The notes: generated from the letters alone by a model not told the origin. A stretch of DNA of 64,000 nucleotides from Symbiodinium natans (GCA_905221605.1 CAJNDS010002133.1:173365-237364), one strand, 5' to 3'; positions 22,863 through 34,784 are shown, counted from the first letter of the stretch. Translations and numbers: made by a program.

Positions 22863-23752
22863 GGCAACAAGGGACGCTTTAGGGCGAGGTTGAGGAGGCG
22901 TCTCTCTTTTGAAACTCCGCTGGCTTGCCCAACCACCAGAGTTGAGGAGCGTCAGTTCACGAAGCGTGCAACGTTCAAAAGTTGTACGGAAAAAAACACT
23001 TGCACATTGCCCACTTTCGGGATGTGGGAAGGAAAGTGTCGTGGTGCTTTATGGAAATGCCCCACTGCTCCCGTTAGCGGCATCTTGACCGGCCGACTCT
23101 CTGTGGACAAGGCAACTTTTTGTCCGCCATATGATCGCTGCAGGTGTCGTGACAACTCGCGGAAAGCGCGAGCCACGAACTGTACAAACACTATAGAGAT
23201 GAAATGGTTGCAAAGGAGACCTCCACGTACACGCCTGTCCGATCTCACCGCACTGAAGCCGAGTCGGCCGTAACCTGCTTCATGTGCTTCTATATATGCA
23301 CCCTTCAAGACCCCCCGCGAGCGTGGAGGTTCCAGGGAACATTGATAAATCTTCAAATAGTTCAGAGCCTTATGGTCTGATTGCCTGTGGAATGCGTCGC
23401 ACCGCATCCCGGCCCCAGCCAGGAGGTTACAAACAGTTTGGGACTTACGAAACTCCTTGTCAGGGCCAGCACCGAATTCCAAAAGCGGAGTTGCAGGTTT
23501 CTATAGGCACAGGGACTGTAGGGATTGCAGGGGCTGCTTCAAATAGGCATGTATTGCAAGCCCCGCCAGGTCAGAGGGTAGGTGCGTTCGTGTGCTTTGA
23601 GCTTGTATAACTCCCACGGCCATATTCAAAAGTCCTGCGCCTCAGCGATATATGTAGAAGTATACATCCTGGGCCTGCAGCCAGCACATGCATCGCGCGA
23701 ACTGCGCGGCGCACTGCCACCGGCCGCAAGCACCCCAAAACCGGCAGATCCC

Positions 23753-25254
23753 TCAGCTGCGCTTCTCAAAGGCTGCGAGTCGCGCCTCCATGTCCTTCAA
23801 ATCAGGATCTGCCTTCATGTCCTTGTTGGTGTAGCCGAACTCGTTTCGCAACTTTGCCTTGTAAACCTCAATGTCACCTTGCAGCTGAACGTAGTCCTTC
23901 TGCTCTTCCGCACTGAGGGGCGTCTTCTTCTTGGAGTCTTTCTTGCCGTCCTTCTCCTTCTTGGAACTGCCGGGGTCCTGCTTCTCCTTGAGCTCGTTCA
24001 ATCTGTTCACCAACGCCACGATCTTCTCGTTCTTGTTGATCTGTCCTCCGCTCAGGCCCTCTTCCTTGAGGATGGCCTTCTCCTCGATGATCTTCTGCTT
24101 CAGGTCCTCTTGTTCCCAGACTCTAGACGCTGCCTTTAAAACAACATGTCCTAAAACACTGAAAACTCACAGACCCACAAAACCGCCTTGAAATGCTTGA
24201 CCCCGTCCAACCTATCTTTTCGTGAAGCAGAAGCAACAGTATTCCCCGAATTCGAGGTCCTCCAGTTCCTTCAGCTCGTCGTGGCTGAGGCCTGCGCTTT
24301 CGGCCTTCTTCTCCTTCTTTTGCTCCTTCTTCGGCTTCGTCTCCACCGCCTCCTGCACAGAATCACCACTCAACCCGATCAAAACTACCTGTCTGTTCGA
24401 TGTTTCGATTTTTACATATTCATTTCATGGGGTGGGGGGAGGGGGCGGCTTTGGGTTTAGAATCTAGCATAGTGTTTCGGGTTTAGGTTTAAGGCCAAGG
24501 TCCCTCCCTGGATTCCCGCCACAGTTTACGGGATAAAGGTTCCACCCACGTAGCACCCAGGAAATTGGGAGAGGCTTAGAGGTTTTTGATAGACCTTAAA
24601 CCCTGAACCCTCTACCGCAAACCCCTCCACCCGCAACCCTCAGCACTCTCTCTCTCAGCCCGAAACCCCTCAACCCTCAACCGCCCTTATAACCTAAAAC
24701 TCAACCGGTCAGAGTATGGCTGCGTTGCTTCGGAGACGGCTCCTGCACGGGCTCTTCGGTGTCCATCTCGGGCCGCACGGCTTCCTTCGTGACGAAGTGC
24801 CCAAACTTCGGCTCAAGTCCCTTCGCGACCTTGCAGGCGTCGACGTACTTGTGCTCGTTCTTCAGGTCGGCCACCTCTTTGCCCTTGGCGGAGCGCTCCT
24901 TCTTGTTGTCCTTGCCGGTCAGCTGAGTCGCCTCCATCTCCAACTTCGCGATCTTCGTCTCGATCTCCCTCCTATATGCTTCCGCGGCGGCGACGTCGTA
25001 CTCCGCGCCGGACGCTTCCTTATAGGCTTTCAAGCTCTCGAACATTTTTCTTGTGGCAGTCCACTTGAAAGCTTCCGTGCACTAACTGTACCTCTTATCA
25101 CGCACAAACTACGCGCAAGCTGATAAACTATGAAAGGTACACTTCAAAGGGCTTCCCAAATTGGACCCCGAAGGTCTGTGGCTTTCAGCAGCTTCATCCC
25201 TTGCTCCGCCTGAAGCTCCAAAGCGCCGCCCCGGGTCCTATCCACGGCTGCCAT
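23753..25254 (-). CDS. tandem array copy 5, recombinant copy
   Basis: e1 about 25162-25254, e2 24743 to about 25040, e3 24243-24352, e4 23753-24122. e4 begins VWEQEDLKQK: it lacks the bases of IWS but stays in frame with e3. The e3 end is GGGGA|ATACTG (no GT). About 24390-25640 is nearly identical to copy 2, while the e4 side matches copies 4, 6 and 7, so this copy is a mosaic. Confidence 0.65.
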
Positions 25255-25637
25255 GGCACCAGAAAGGGACGGTTTAGGGCGAGGGCAGGGTGCAGGTGAG
25301 GTCTCTTGAAGCTCCGCTGGCTTGCCCAAATAGGCAGTATCAGGATGGTGCAAAACACGCGGCATTCGGATTGCCTGTGTAAAAGATTATGCAGAATGGT
25401 CTTGCTCAACGACACTTGACTGCTCACCCTGCGCTTCTTTTGACGTCGCGAATTTGTGTGAAGGAGTGCCTTGCCGACTTGCGGAAAGCAAGCCATGTGC
25501 TGTACATATACTGACCATCACCGTCAGAGATGGAAGACTGCTAAGACACCTCCATGCCCGTACCGGTCCGAATTTAACACCGAGCTGAAGTCGAGCCAGC
25601 CGTACAACCCTCGGCCTCGTAACCGCGAGCGTGAAAG

Positions 25638-26265
25638 CTCCTATAGGCCTCCGCGGCGGCGACGTCGTACTCCGCGCCGGACGCTTCCTTATAGGCGCTC
25701 AAGCTGATGAAGGTTTACTCGTGGCATGGCACTTGTATGCCGTGGTGTGGTACACTGGTTTTACATGTCACGCGCTAGTTGCAAGGCATACGAAAGGCTT
25801 CCCAAATTGGACCCCAGAGTTCGGTGGCTTTCAGCAGCTTCATGCCCTGCTCCGCCTGAAGCTCCAAAGCTCCACCCTGGGTTGTATGGACGGCTGCCAT
25901 GGCAACAAGGGACGCTTTAGGGCGAGGTTGAGGAGGCGTCTCTCTTTTGAAACTCCGCTGGCTTGCCCAACCACCAGAGTTGAGGAGCGTCAGTTCACGA
26001 AGCGTGCAACGTTCAAAAGTTGTACGGAAAAGACACTTGCACATTGCCCACTTTCGGGATGTGGGAAGGAAAGTGTCGTGGTGCTTTATGGAAATGCCCC
26101 ACTGCTCCCGTTAGCGGCATCTTGACCGGCCGACTCTCTGTGGACAAGGCAACTTTTTGTCTGCCATACGATCGCTGCAGGTGCCGTGTCAACTCGCAGA
26201 AAGCGCGAGCCACGAACTGTACAAACACTATAGAGTCTTCTATACGCACCTATCAAGACCCCAGC
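25638..26265 (-). pseudogene. extra e1 and e2 5' fragment at a recombination joint
   Basis: At 25638 the copy-2-like sequence (GAGCGTGAAAGC) switches abruptly into the first part of e2 (YKEASGAEYDVAAAEAYR, 25640-25705). The usual e2-e1 intron and a second e1 (ATG at 25900) follow. A complete e2, e3 and e4 do not follow this fragment, so it is a leftover of unequal crossing-over or conversion. Confidence 0.75.
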
Positions 26266-26699
26266 GAGCGTAGAGGTTCCAGGGAACATTGAGAAATCTT
26301 CAAATAGTTCAGAGCCTTATGGTCTGATTGCCTGTGGAATGCGTCGCACCGCATCCCGGCCCCAACCAGGAGGTTACAAACAGTTTGGGACTTACGAAAC
26401 TCCTTGTCAGGGCCAGCACCGAATTCTAACAGCGGAGTTGCAGGTGTCTATAGGCACAGGGACTGTAGGGATTGCAGGGGCTGCTTCAAATAGGCATATA
26501 TTGCAAGCCCCGCCAGGTCAGAGGGTAGGTGCGTTCGTGTGCTTTGAGCTTGTATAACTCCCACGGCCATGTTCAAAAGTCCTGCGCCTCAGCGATATAT
26601 ATAGAAGTATACATCCTGGGCCTGCAGCAAGCACATGCATCGCGCGAACTGCGCGGCGCACTGCCACCGGCCGCAAGCACCCCAAAACCGGCAGATCCC

Positions 26700-28253
26700 T
26701 CAGCTGCGCTTCTCAAAGGCTGCGAGTCGCGCCTCCATGTCCTTCAAATCAGGATCTGCCTTCATGTCCTTGTTGGTGTAGCCGAACTCGTTTCGCAACT
26801 TTGCCTTATAAACCTCAATGTCACCTTGCAGCTGAACGTAGTCCTTCTGCTCTTCCGCACTGAGGGGCGTCTTCTTCTTCGAATCTTTCTTGCCGTCCTT
26901 CTCCTTCTTGGAACTGCCGGGGTCCTGCTTCTCCTTGAGCTCGTTCAATCTGTTCACCAACGCCACGATCTTCTCGTTCTTGTTGATCTGTCCTCCGCTC
27001 AGGCCCTCTTCCTTGAGGATGGCCTTCTCCTCGATGATCTTCTGCTTCAGGTCCTCTCTTGTTCCCAGACTCCAGATTCTACAAAAAAAAACATGTTACG
27101 AAAGCTGAAGGCTACGGACTAAAATGTATTTCTGAAGGCGTAATACACAGGCATACTCTCCGAAAGCGAGGTCCTCCAGTTCCTTCAGCTCATCGTGGCT
27201 GAGGCCTGCGCTTTCGGCCTTCTTCTCCTTCTTTTGCTCCTTCTTCGGCTTTGTCTCCACCGCCTCCTGCACAGAATCACCACTCAACCCGATCAAAACT
27301 ACCTGTCTGTTCGATGTGTTTCGCAGACTGGGGGTTTTGATGCTTTTGTTTGGGGGAGTGGGCTCTGACTGTGGGCTTCGGGTTTAGGGTTTAGAATCTA
27401 GCATAGGGTTTCGTGTTAAGGTTTCGGGATTAGGTTAAGGGCCGATGGTCACGGGTTTATGGTCAAACCTGAGATCGCTTCTTGGAAACCGTAGCACCCC
27501 GCAACTTGCAAGGGGTTGAGAGGATTTTAAGAGGACCCTATATATAACCTTTGACCTTAAACCCTGAACCCTCTACCCCAAACCCCTCCACCCTCAACCC
27601 TCAGCCCCCCCCCACCTCTCTCTCTCTCTCTCTTTGGGGCATGAGGGGCAAGCCTCTCTCTCTCTCTCTTTCTCAGACCTAAACCCCTCAACCCTCAACC
27701 TCATAAACCCTAAGACCCTCAACGGTTCAGAGTATGGCTGCGTTGCTTCGGAGACGGCTCCTGCACGGGCTCTTCGGTGTCCATCTCGGGCCGCACGGCT
27801 TCCTTCGTGACGAAGTGCCCAAACTTCGGCTCAAGTCCCTTCGCGACCTTGCAGGCGTCGACGTACTTGTGCTCGTTCTTCAGGTCGGCCACCTCTTTGC
27901 CCTTGGCGGAGCGCTCCTTCTTGTTGTCCTTGCCGGTCAGCTGCGTCGCCTCCATCTCCAACTTCGCGATCTTGGTCTCGATCTCCGCCCTATAGGCCTC
28001 CGCGGCGGCGACGTCGTACTCCGCGCCGGACGCTTCCTTATAGGCGTTCAAGCTGATGAAGGTTTACTCGTGGCATGGCACTTGTATGCTGTGGTGTGGT
28101 ACACTGATTTTACATGTCACGCGCAAGTTAAAAAAAAGTAGACGAAAAGGCTTCCCAAATTGGACCCCAGAGTTCGGTGGCTTTCAGCAGCTTCATGCCC
28201 TGCTCCGCCTGCAGCTCCAAAGCTCCACCCTGGGTTGTATGGACGGCTGCCAT
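26700..28253 (-). CDS. tandem array copy 6, lysine-rich coiled-coil protein
   Basis: e1 about 28165-28253, e2 27761 to about 28045, e3 27157-27266, e4 26700-27078. Same exon borders as copy 4, GT-AG at e3/e4. Nearly identical to copy 7 at a constant 2442-bp offset, including introns and (CT)n blocks, so the duplication is very recent. Confidence 0.7.
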
Positions 28254-29141
28254 GGCAACAAGGGACGCTTTGGGGCGAGGTTGACGAGGCGTCTCTCTTT
28301 TGAAACTCCGCTGGCTTGCCCAACCACCAGAGTTGAGGAGCGTCAGTTCACGAAGCGTGCAACGTTCAAAAGTTGTACGGAAAAAAACACTTGCAAATTG
28401 CCCACCTTCGGGATGTGGGAAGGAAAGTGAAGTGGTGCTTTATAGAAATGCCCCACTGCTCCCGTTAGCGGCATCTTGACCGGCCGAATCTCTGTGGACA
28501 AGGCAACTTTTTGTCTGCCATATGATCGCTGCAGGTGTCGTGACAACTCGCGGAAAGCGCGAGCCACAAACTGTACAAACACTATAGAGATAAAATGGTT
28601 GCAGAGGAGACCTGCACGTTCTCGCCTGTCCGATCTCACCGCACTGAAGCCGAGTCGGCCGTAACCTGCTTCATGTGCTTCTATATGCACCTATCAAGAC
28701 CCCCCGCGAGCGTAGAGGTTCCAGGGAACTTTGATAAATCTTCAAATAGTTCAGAGCCTTATGGTCTGAATGCGTGTGGAATGCGTCGCACCGCATCCCG
28801 GCCCCAACAAGAGGTTACAAACAGTTTGGGACTTACGAAACTCCTTGTCAGGGCCAGCACCGAATTGGAAACAGCGGAGTTGCAGGTGTCTATAGGCACA
28901 GGGACTGTAGGGATTGCAGGGGCTGCTTCAAATAGGCATATATTGCAAGCCCCGACGGGTAAGATGGTTGGTGCGTTCGTGTGCTTTGAGCTTGTATAAC
29001 TCCCACGGCCATGTTCAAAAGTCCTGCGCCTCAGCGATATACGTAGAAGTATACATCCTGGGCCTGCAGCCAGCACATGCATCGCGCGAACTGCGCGGCG
29101 CACTGCCACCGGCCGCAAGCACCCCAAAACCTGCAGATCCC

Positions 29142-30694
29142 TCAGCTGCGCTTCTCAAAGGCTGCGAGTCGCGCCTCCATGTCCTTCAAATCAGGATCTG
29201 CCTTCATGTCCTTGTTGGTGTAGCCGAACTCGTTTCGCAACTTTGCCTTATAAACCTCAATGTCACCTTGCAGCTGAACGTAGTCCTTCTGCTCTTCCGC
29301 ACTGAGGGGGGTCTTCTTCTTCGAATCTTTCTTGCCGTCCTTCTCCTTCTTGGAACTGCCGGGGTCCTGCTTCTCCTTGAGCTCGTTCAATCTGTTCACC
29401 AACGCCACGATCTTCTCGTTCTTGTTGATCTGTCCTCCGCTCAGGCCCTCTTCCTTGAGGATGGCCTTCTCCTCGATGATCTTCTGCTTCAGGTCCTCTC
29501 TTGTTCCCAGACTCCAGATTCTACAAAAAAAAACATGTTACGAAAGCTGAAGGCTACGGACTAAAATGTATTTCTGAAGGCGTAATACACAGGCATACTC
29601 TCCGAAAGCGAGGTCCTCCAGTTCCTTCAGCTCATCGTGGCTGAGGCCTGCGCTTTCGGCCTTCTTCTCCTTCTTTTGCTCCTTCTTCGGCTTTGTCTCC
29701 ACCGCCTCCTGCACAGAATCACCACTCAACCCGATCAAAACTACCTGTCTGTTCGATGTGTTTCGCAGACTGGGGGTTTTGATGCTTTTGTTTGGGGGAG
29801 TGGGCTCTGACTGTGGGCTTCGGGTTTAGGGTTTAGAATCTAGCATAGGGTTTCGTGTTAAGGTTTCGGGATTAGGTTAAGGGCCGATGGTCACGGGTTT
29901 ATGGTCAAACCTGAGATCGCTTCTTGGAAACCGTAGCACCCCGCAACTTGCAAGGGGTTGAGAGGATTTTAAGAGGACCCTATATATAACCTTTGACCTT
30001 AAACCCTGAACCCTCTACCCCAAACCCCTCCACCCTCAACCCTCAGCCCCCCCCCACCTCTCTCTCTCTCTCTCTTTGGGGCATGAGGGGCAAGCCTCTC
30101 TCTCTCTCTCTTTCTCAGACCTAAACCCCTCAACCCTCAACCTCATAAACCCTAAGACCCTCAACGGTTCAGAGTATGGCTGCGTTGCTTCGGAGACGGC
30201 TCCTGCACGGGCTCTTCGGTGTCCATCTCGGGCCGCACGGCTTCCTTCGTGACGAAGTGCCCAAACTTCGGCTCAAGTCCCTTCGCGACCTTGCAGGCGT
30301 CGACGTACTTGTGCTCGTTCTTCAGGTCGGCCACCTCTTTGCCCTTGGCGGAGCGCTCCTTCTTGTTGTCCTTGCCGGTCAGCTGCGTCGCCTCCATCTC
30401 CAACTTCGCGATCTTGGTCTCGATCTCCGCCCTATAGGCCTCCGCGGCGGCGACGTCGTACTCCGCGCCGGACGCTTCCTTATAGGCGTTCAAGCTGATG
30501 AAGGTTTACTCGTGGCATGGCACTTGTATGCTGTGGTGTGGTACACTGATTTTACATGTCACGCGCAAGTTAAAAAAAGTAGACGAAAAGGCTTCCCAAA
30601 TTGGACCCCAGAGTTCGGTGGCTTTCAGCAGCTTCATGCCCTGCTCCGCCTGCAGCTCCAAAGCTCCACCCCGGGTCCTATCGACGGCTGCCAT
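29142..30694 (-). CDS. tandem array copy 7 (most upstream copy)
   Basis: e1 about 30607-30694, e2 30203 to about 30487, e3 29599-29708, e4 29142-29520. Frame intact as in copies 4 and 6. Homology to the other copies stops near 30757, which marks the upstream edge of the array. Confidence 0.7.
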
Positions 30695-30704
30695 GGCAAC
30701 AAGG

Positions 30705-31624
30705 GACGCTTTGGGGCGAGGTTGAGGAGGCGTCTCTCTTTTGAAACTCCGCTGGCTTGGGCGGCAGCCGGGGCCGGATCAATTCAGAAAAAAAGCTGGC
30801 AGGAAAAGCAGCGTGAGGCTTCGGATGTGCACTGCACTGCAGGCTTCTTGTGTCTGGGCCCCGCTATGCTACTCTACAGCACCCGAAGCCTGAATCCGCC
30901 AATGAAGCCTCAAAGGGTTCGGATTTAATCTGCTAGGTTGCCCAGCAACCACGGATGAAAAAGTGTGCTTTTGTTTTGCTTAAAGGGGTTTTATAAGGCA
31001 ACCCTGAACCCTAAACCCTAAACCCTAAAACGCGGGTACTACTAGTTTGTCCGAACTTGGCCAACACCAGCAGCGCAGTGCCTGGAATCTGAGGTGCTTT
31101 GCGTCCTGGGCAAGCGGTCGTAGAGCTAAGTTGTTTAGGGTTTAGGGTTCTAGGGTTTAGGGTCTACCAGAAACTCAAAACCATTAGTGCCGTTAGCTAG
31201 CAGCCTGCTCATGCTCTGATGATGTTTTCCCCTTCGGCCCTATGGGCACGGCAGAAGGCTGGGTACACGGAATCTGCAGCTGTTCACAAGAATCTGAAAA
31301 CTTCGCAGAGTGCTCTCACTATCTGCCAGCCGATTAGACCAACTATCACAATCTAGACTAAGTGGAAAAAATTCGCAATCCGACTAAACCCTAAACCCTA
31401 AACCCTAAACCCTAGACCATAGAAACCCACCAAGAGCCCCTGCTTGCACGAACTCTGATTACAGCGTTCACGCCCACAAGCGAGAGATGTACCTTGCATC
31501 CCTAACCCTCAAACACTCATGACGATCCCTATAAAGTAAACCTAGCCCTAAACCCTAAACCCTAAACCCTAAACCCTAAACCCTAAACCCTAAACCCCAA
31601 GGCCTATAAGCCCTTAGAGCCCAG
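30705..31624. other. array edge and telomeric-repeat region
   Basis: Contains a family-I element at about 30937-31038 with a short CCCTAAA expansion, arrays at 31005-31029 (C) and 31133-31165 (G), and (CCCTAAA)n at 31383-31415 and 31549-31597. The island 31030-31130 has open frames on both strands (plus: QRSAWNLRCFASWASGRR after CACCAG), strand undecided. An open plus frame also runs to a stop at 30928. Confidence 0.4.
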
Positions 31625-31716
31625 CAGCCAGAAGCTCGGCTGATGCAGATGCCATGAGGCAGCCCTCAGGAGCCTCCTCACAAGGCTTTGGGGCGTCTGA
31701 GCTTCGAGCTCCTTGG
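31625..31716 (+). CDS. candidate exon between opposed telomeric arrays
   Basis: Acceptor GCCCAG|CA after (CCCTAAA)n and donor TGG|GTTTAGGG. 30 codons including ARSSADADAMRQPSGASSQG. No family recognised. Confidence 0.4.
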
Positions 31717-31910
31717 GTTTAGGGTTTAGGGTTTAGGGTTCATAAGGTCTAAAGCTTAGGGTTTAGCGTTAGCCTGCCTGGGGTTTCAGCGTCTACCTTG
31801 TTTGCAGCGGGCCAAAGCCTGGCACCCACAGCCTCAAACCCTAGACGCATGTTTTCTGCTACGTCCTGCCTGCCAACAGAACAGAAACAGTACCCCTTAC
31901 AAAGAGACTG

Positions 31911-31996
31911 GGATGTTCCCCCTTATGCTCACAGTCCTTAGTAGGGATAATTAAAATCGCAATTAAGGACTGTTGGTATCAGGGGGACAATCCCAA
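31911..31996. mobile_element. family-II TIR element
   Basis: Left GGGATGTTCCCCCTTATGCT, right reverse complement of the same type (CAGGGGGACAATCCC), with internal TCCTTAGTAGGG / TTAAGGACTG. Relatives at 48312-48412 and, more diverged, 52586-52675. Confidence 0.75.
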
Positions 31997-32111
31997 CAAA
32001 GAGATTATACTATATATATATATATATATGGTCACCCCCCCCCCCCCTCGACAGACCCCGGAATTGTATTTCCGATCTGTCCAGGAAGCGGGGGGGGGGG
32101 AAGAGCACCAC

Positions 32112-33345
32112 TCCAAAATTCCTCGAGTTTCCAAAAATCCAAAAATCCAAAAATCCCAACCCAAGTTTCGGATTTTTGGAAACTCGAGGAATTTGCTCAA
32201 AATCCAAAAAAAACCCAAAATTCCTCGAGTTTCCAAAATCCAAAAATCCAAAAATCCCAACCCAAGTTTCGGATTTTTGGAAACTCGAGGAATTTGCTCA
32301 AAATCCAAAAAAAACCCAAAATTCCTCGAGTTTCCAAAAATCCAAAAATCCAAAAATCCCAACCCCAGTTTCGGATTTTTGGAAACTCGAGGAATTTGCT
32401 CAAAATCCAAAAAAAACCCAAAATTCATCGAGTTTCCAAAATTCCAAAAATCCAAAAATCCCAACCCCAGTTTCGGATTTTTGGAAACTCGAGGAATTTG
32501 CTCAAAATCCAAAAAAACCCAAAATTCCTCGAGTTTCCAAAAATCCAAAAATCCAAAAATCCCAACCCCAGTTTCGGATTTTTGGAAACTCGAGGAATTT
32601 GCTCAAAATCCAAAAAAATCCAAAATTCCTCGAGTTTCCAAAAATCCGAAACTGGGGTTGGGATTTTTGGATTTTTGGAATTTTGGAAACTCGAGGAACT
32701 TTGGGTTTTTTTTGGATTTTGAGCAAATTCCTCGAGTTTCCAAAAATCCGAAACTGGGGTTGGGATTTTTGGATTTTTGGAATTTTGGAAACTCGAGGAA
32801 TTTTGGGTTTTTTTGGATTTCGAGGCTCCCGCTCGAGTTTCTAAAAATCCAAACCTTGGGGGTGGAGTTTTTGGATTTTGGGAATTTTGGAAACTCGAGG
32901 AATTTTGGTTTTTTTTGGATTTTGAGCAAATTCCTCGAGTTTCCAAAAATCCGAAACTGGGGTTGGGATTTTTGGAATTTTTGAAACTCGAGGAATTTTG
33001 GGTTTTTTTTGGATTTTGAGCAAATTCCTCGAGTTTCCAAAAATCCGAAACTTGGGTTGGGATTTTTGGATTTTTGGATTTTTGGAAACTCAGGTTTTGG
33101 TGAGATTCTTTTAGGGGTTCTACACTCATGAGAAATATGAAATTGGAAACTCGTGCGGGAGCCTCAAAATCAAAAAATCGAGCAAATTCCTCGAGTTTCC
33201 AAAATTCTAAACCTTGGGGTGGGTTTTTTTTGGATTTTTGGAATTTTGGAAACTCGAGGAGTTTGCTCGATTTTTGGATTTTGAGGCTCCCGCTCGAGTT
33301 TCCAAAAATCCAAACCTTTGGGGTGGATGTTTGGATGTTTGGATT
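32112..33345. repeat. approximately 102-bp foldback minisatellite with an orientation switch
   Basis: Units of about 101-103 bp begin TTCCTCGAGTTTCC and contain their own inverted pair (CCTCGAGTTTCC ... GGAAACTCGAGG). Units before about 32640 are in one orientation, units after it in the other, so the whole array is a large palindrome. Long open frames over it, up to about 318 codons, are repeat artefacts. Confidence 0.9.
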
Positions 33346-33369
33346 TTTGGATTTTTAGAAACTGGATTT

Positions 33370-34620
33370 TTGATAAGAGTTTTTCAGGGGTTCTTATATG
33401 ATTCCTTATTATGTTTTCGGCTGCCTATTAAATTTAATAATACTCCTGTTCACTTTAACGGGAGTCCTTATTTAATTAACAAGGCTCCTAATCATTTTAC
33501 TAGCATTCTAAGTGATTTTCAATGGCAATGGGATTCCTGTATTTGTTTAATGGGGTTCGTACTAGATTTTAAAGGATGCCTGTTAAAGGACTTTATTGGG
33601 TTTAATATTGATTCCTATTCATTTTAATCAAATGCCAAATAATTGGAATACGATTCTGAGTAATTGTAATAACATTCTTCTTCCTAGTTAGTTTTAATAA
33701 AAGTCTTAGAAATTTAAAAAGCTTCATAACAAATTTTATACATATTCCTATTAATTTCAATAGGCTTCTTATTCATTTTCATAAGATGTCTTACAATTTC
33801 TAATTGGGTTCCTTTTGCTTTGACAAGCTTCCTATTCATTTAAAAAGGCTTCTGATTAATTGGAATAGGCTTCGTATTCATTTTAACAGGGTTTCTCATT
33901 CATGTTGACAGGATTCCTAATAATGTTCATAGGATTCCTACTAGATTCCACAGTGCTCCGATTATGTTTTTAAATCCTGTTCCCTATTCATTTCAATTGG
34001 ACTCGAAGTAATGTTATTGTAACTCTCATTTGTTTTTTTAGCAATCCTTTTATTTAAATGTTTTAATAGTGTTTATTATAATTCTAACAGTACGACTCTT
34101 AGTGTTTTAAGTTTTGAAGGGTCCACATTACTTTTTTTATAGAATTTTATTGGCTCCTCTTAATCCTTTAATAGGATTCATCTTCATTTTACACGGATTC
34201 CTGTTACTCTTAAAAGGAATTCATAGATTCTTTTGTAGGGTTCCTATTAATTTTAATAGCATTCCTATGAATTCAAAAGGGTTCCTATTCATTTGAATGG
34301 CCTTCCTATGGTTCCTCTGAATTTAGGACGCCAAGAAATTTTAATAGGAGCTTCTACGTGTTTCAACCAGGTTCTTATTAATTGTACTAGGATTCTCACT
34401 AAGTTTTCAAAAAAGACTCGTCTTAATTTCAATAGGGTTCTCATTCATTTTAATGGGTTCCTATTGATTTAAATAGGATTCCTATTGAACTCATGCGAAG
34501 CCTATGAATCCTAATAAACTTAATAGGAACCCAAGTAAAACTAAGAGCAATCTTATTAAAATTAATAGCAATCCACGATGTCGAGCAAATTGTTCAGGTC
34601 CTTACAGCATGCGTCCTTCT
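33370..34620. repeat. AT-rich degenerate minisatellite
   Basis: Variants of GGATTCCTATTCATTTTAAT recur about every 25-35 bp for 1.2 kb. Base composition is far more AT-rich than the flanks. No gene seen. Confidence 0.75.
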
Positions 34621-34784
34621 CACATCTGTCTGCATCTTTCATTGAAAAAATATGCTCTATTGTGTGTTAACGTGTCTGGCTACTGTGTGCAGCTATGCTG
34701 TCCGTCGCGCCCTCAGCCCTTTTTTCGCTTCCGGGGTCTGTCGAGGGGGGGGGGGGGGGGTGAGCATATATATATATATATATA

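Larger units (their letters stand above)
32011..34784. mobile_element. 2.8-kb region bounded by a long terminal inverted repeat
   Basis: Left end is (TA)n, GGTCAC, a C-tract, then TCGACAGACCCCGGAA (to 32063). The right end (34729-34784) is its reverse complement: TTCCGGGGTCTGTCGA, a G-tract, TGAGCA and (TA)n. The interior holds the foldback minisatellite and the AT-rich repeat and no recognisable transposase, so this is a non-autonomous element or a foldback structure. Confidence 0.6.

Noticed and set aside
22191-23273. 360-codon plus-strand frame, and similar plus frames in each array copy
   Set aside because: They are antisense to the conserved minus-strand exons and start in the (CT)n block. 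The minus frames keep the same protein and splice borders across copies.
10725-30694. WHEP domain of an aminoacyl-tRNA synthetase
   Set aside because: Short resemblance (QAEQGMKLLKA, YKEASGAEYD) only; the middle of the domain is not seen and no synthetase core is present.
31973-33627. Open frames of up to about 318 codons on both strands
   Set aside because: They are translations of the 102-bp foldback minisatellite (repeating Asn-Pro-Lys and Phe-Gly runs), open in several frames at once.
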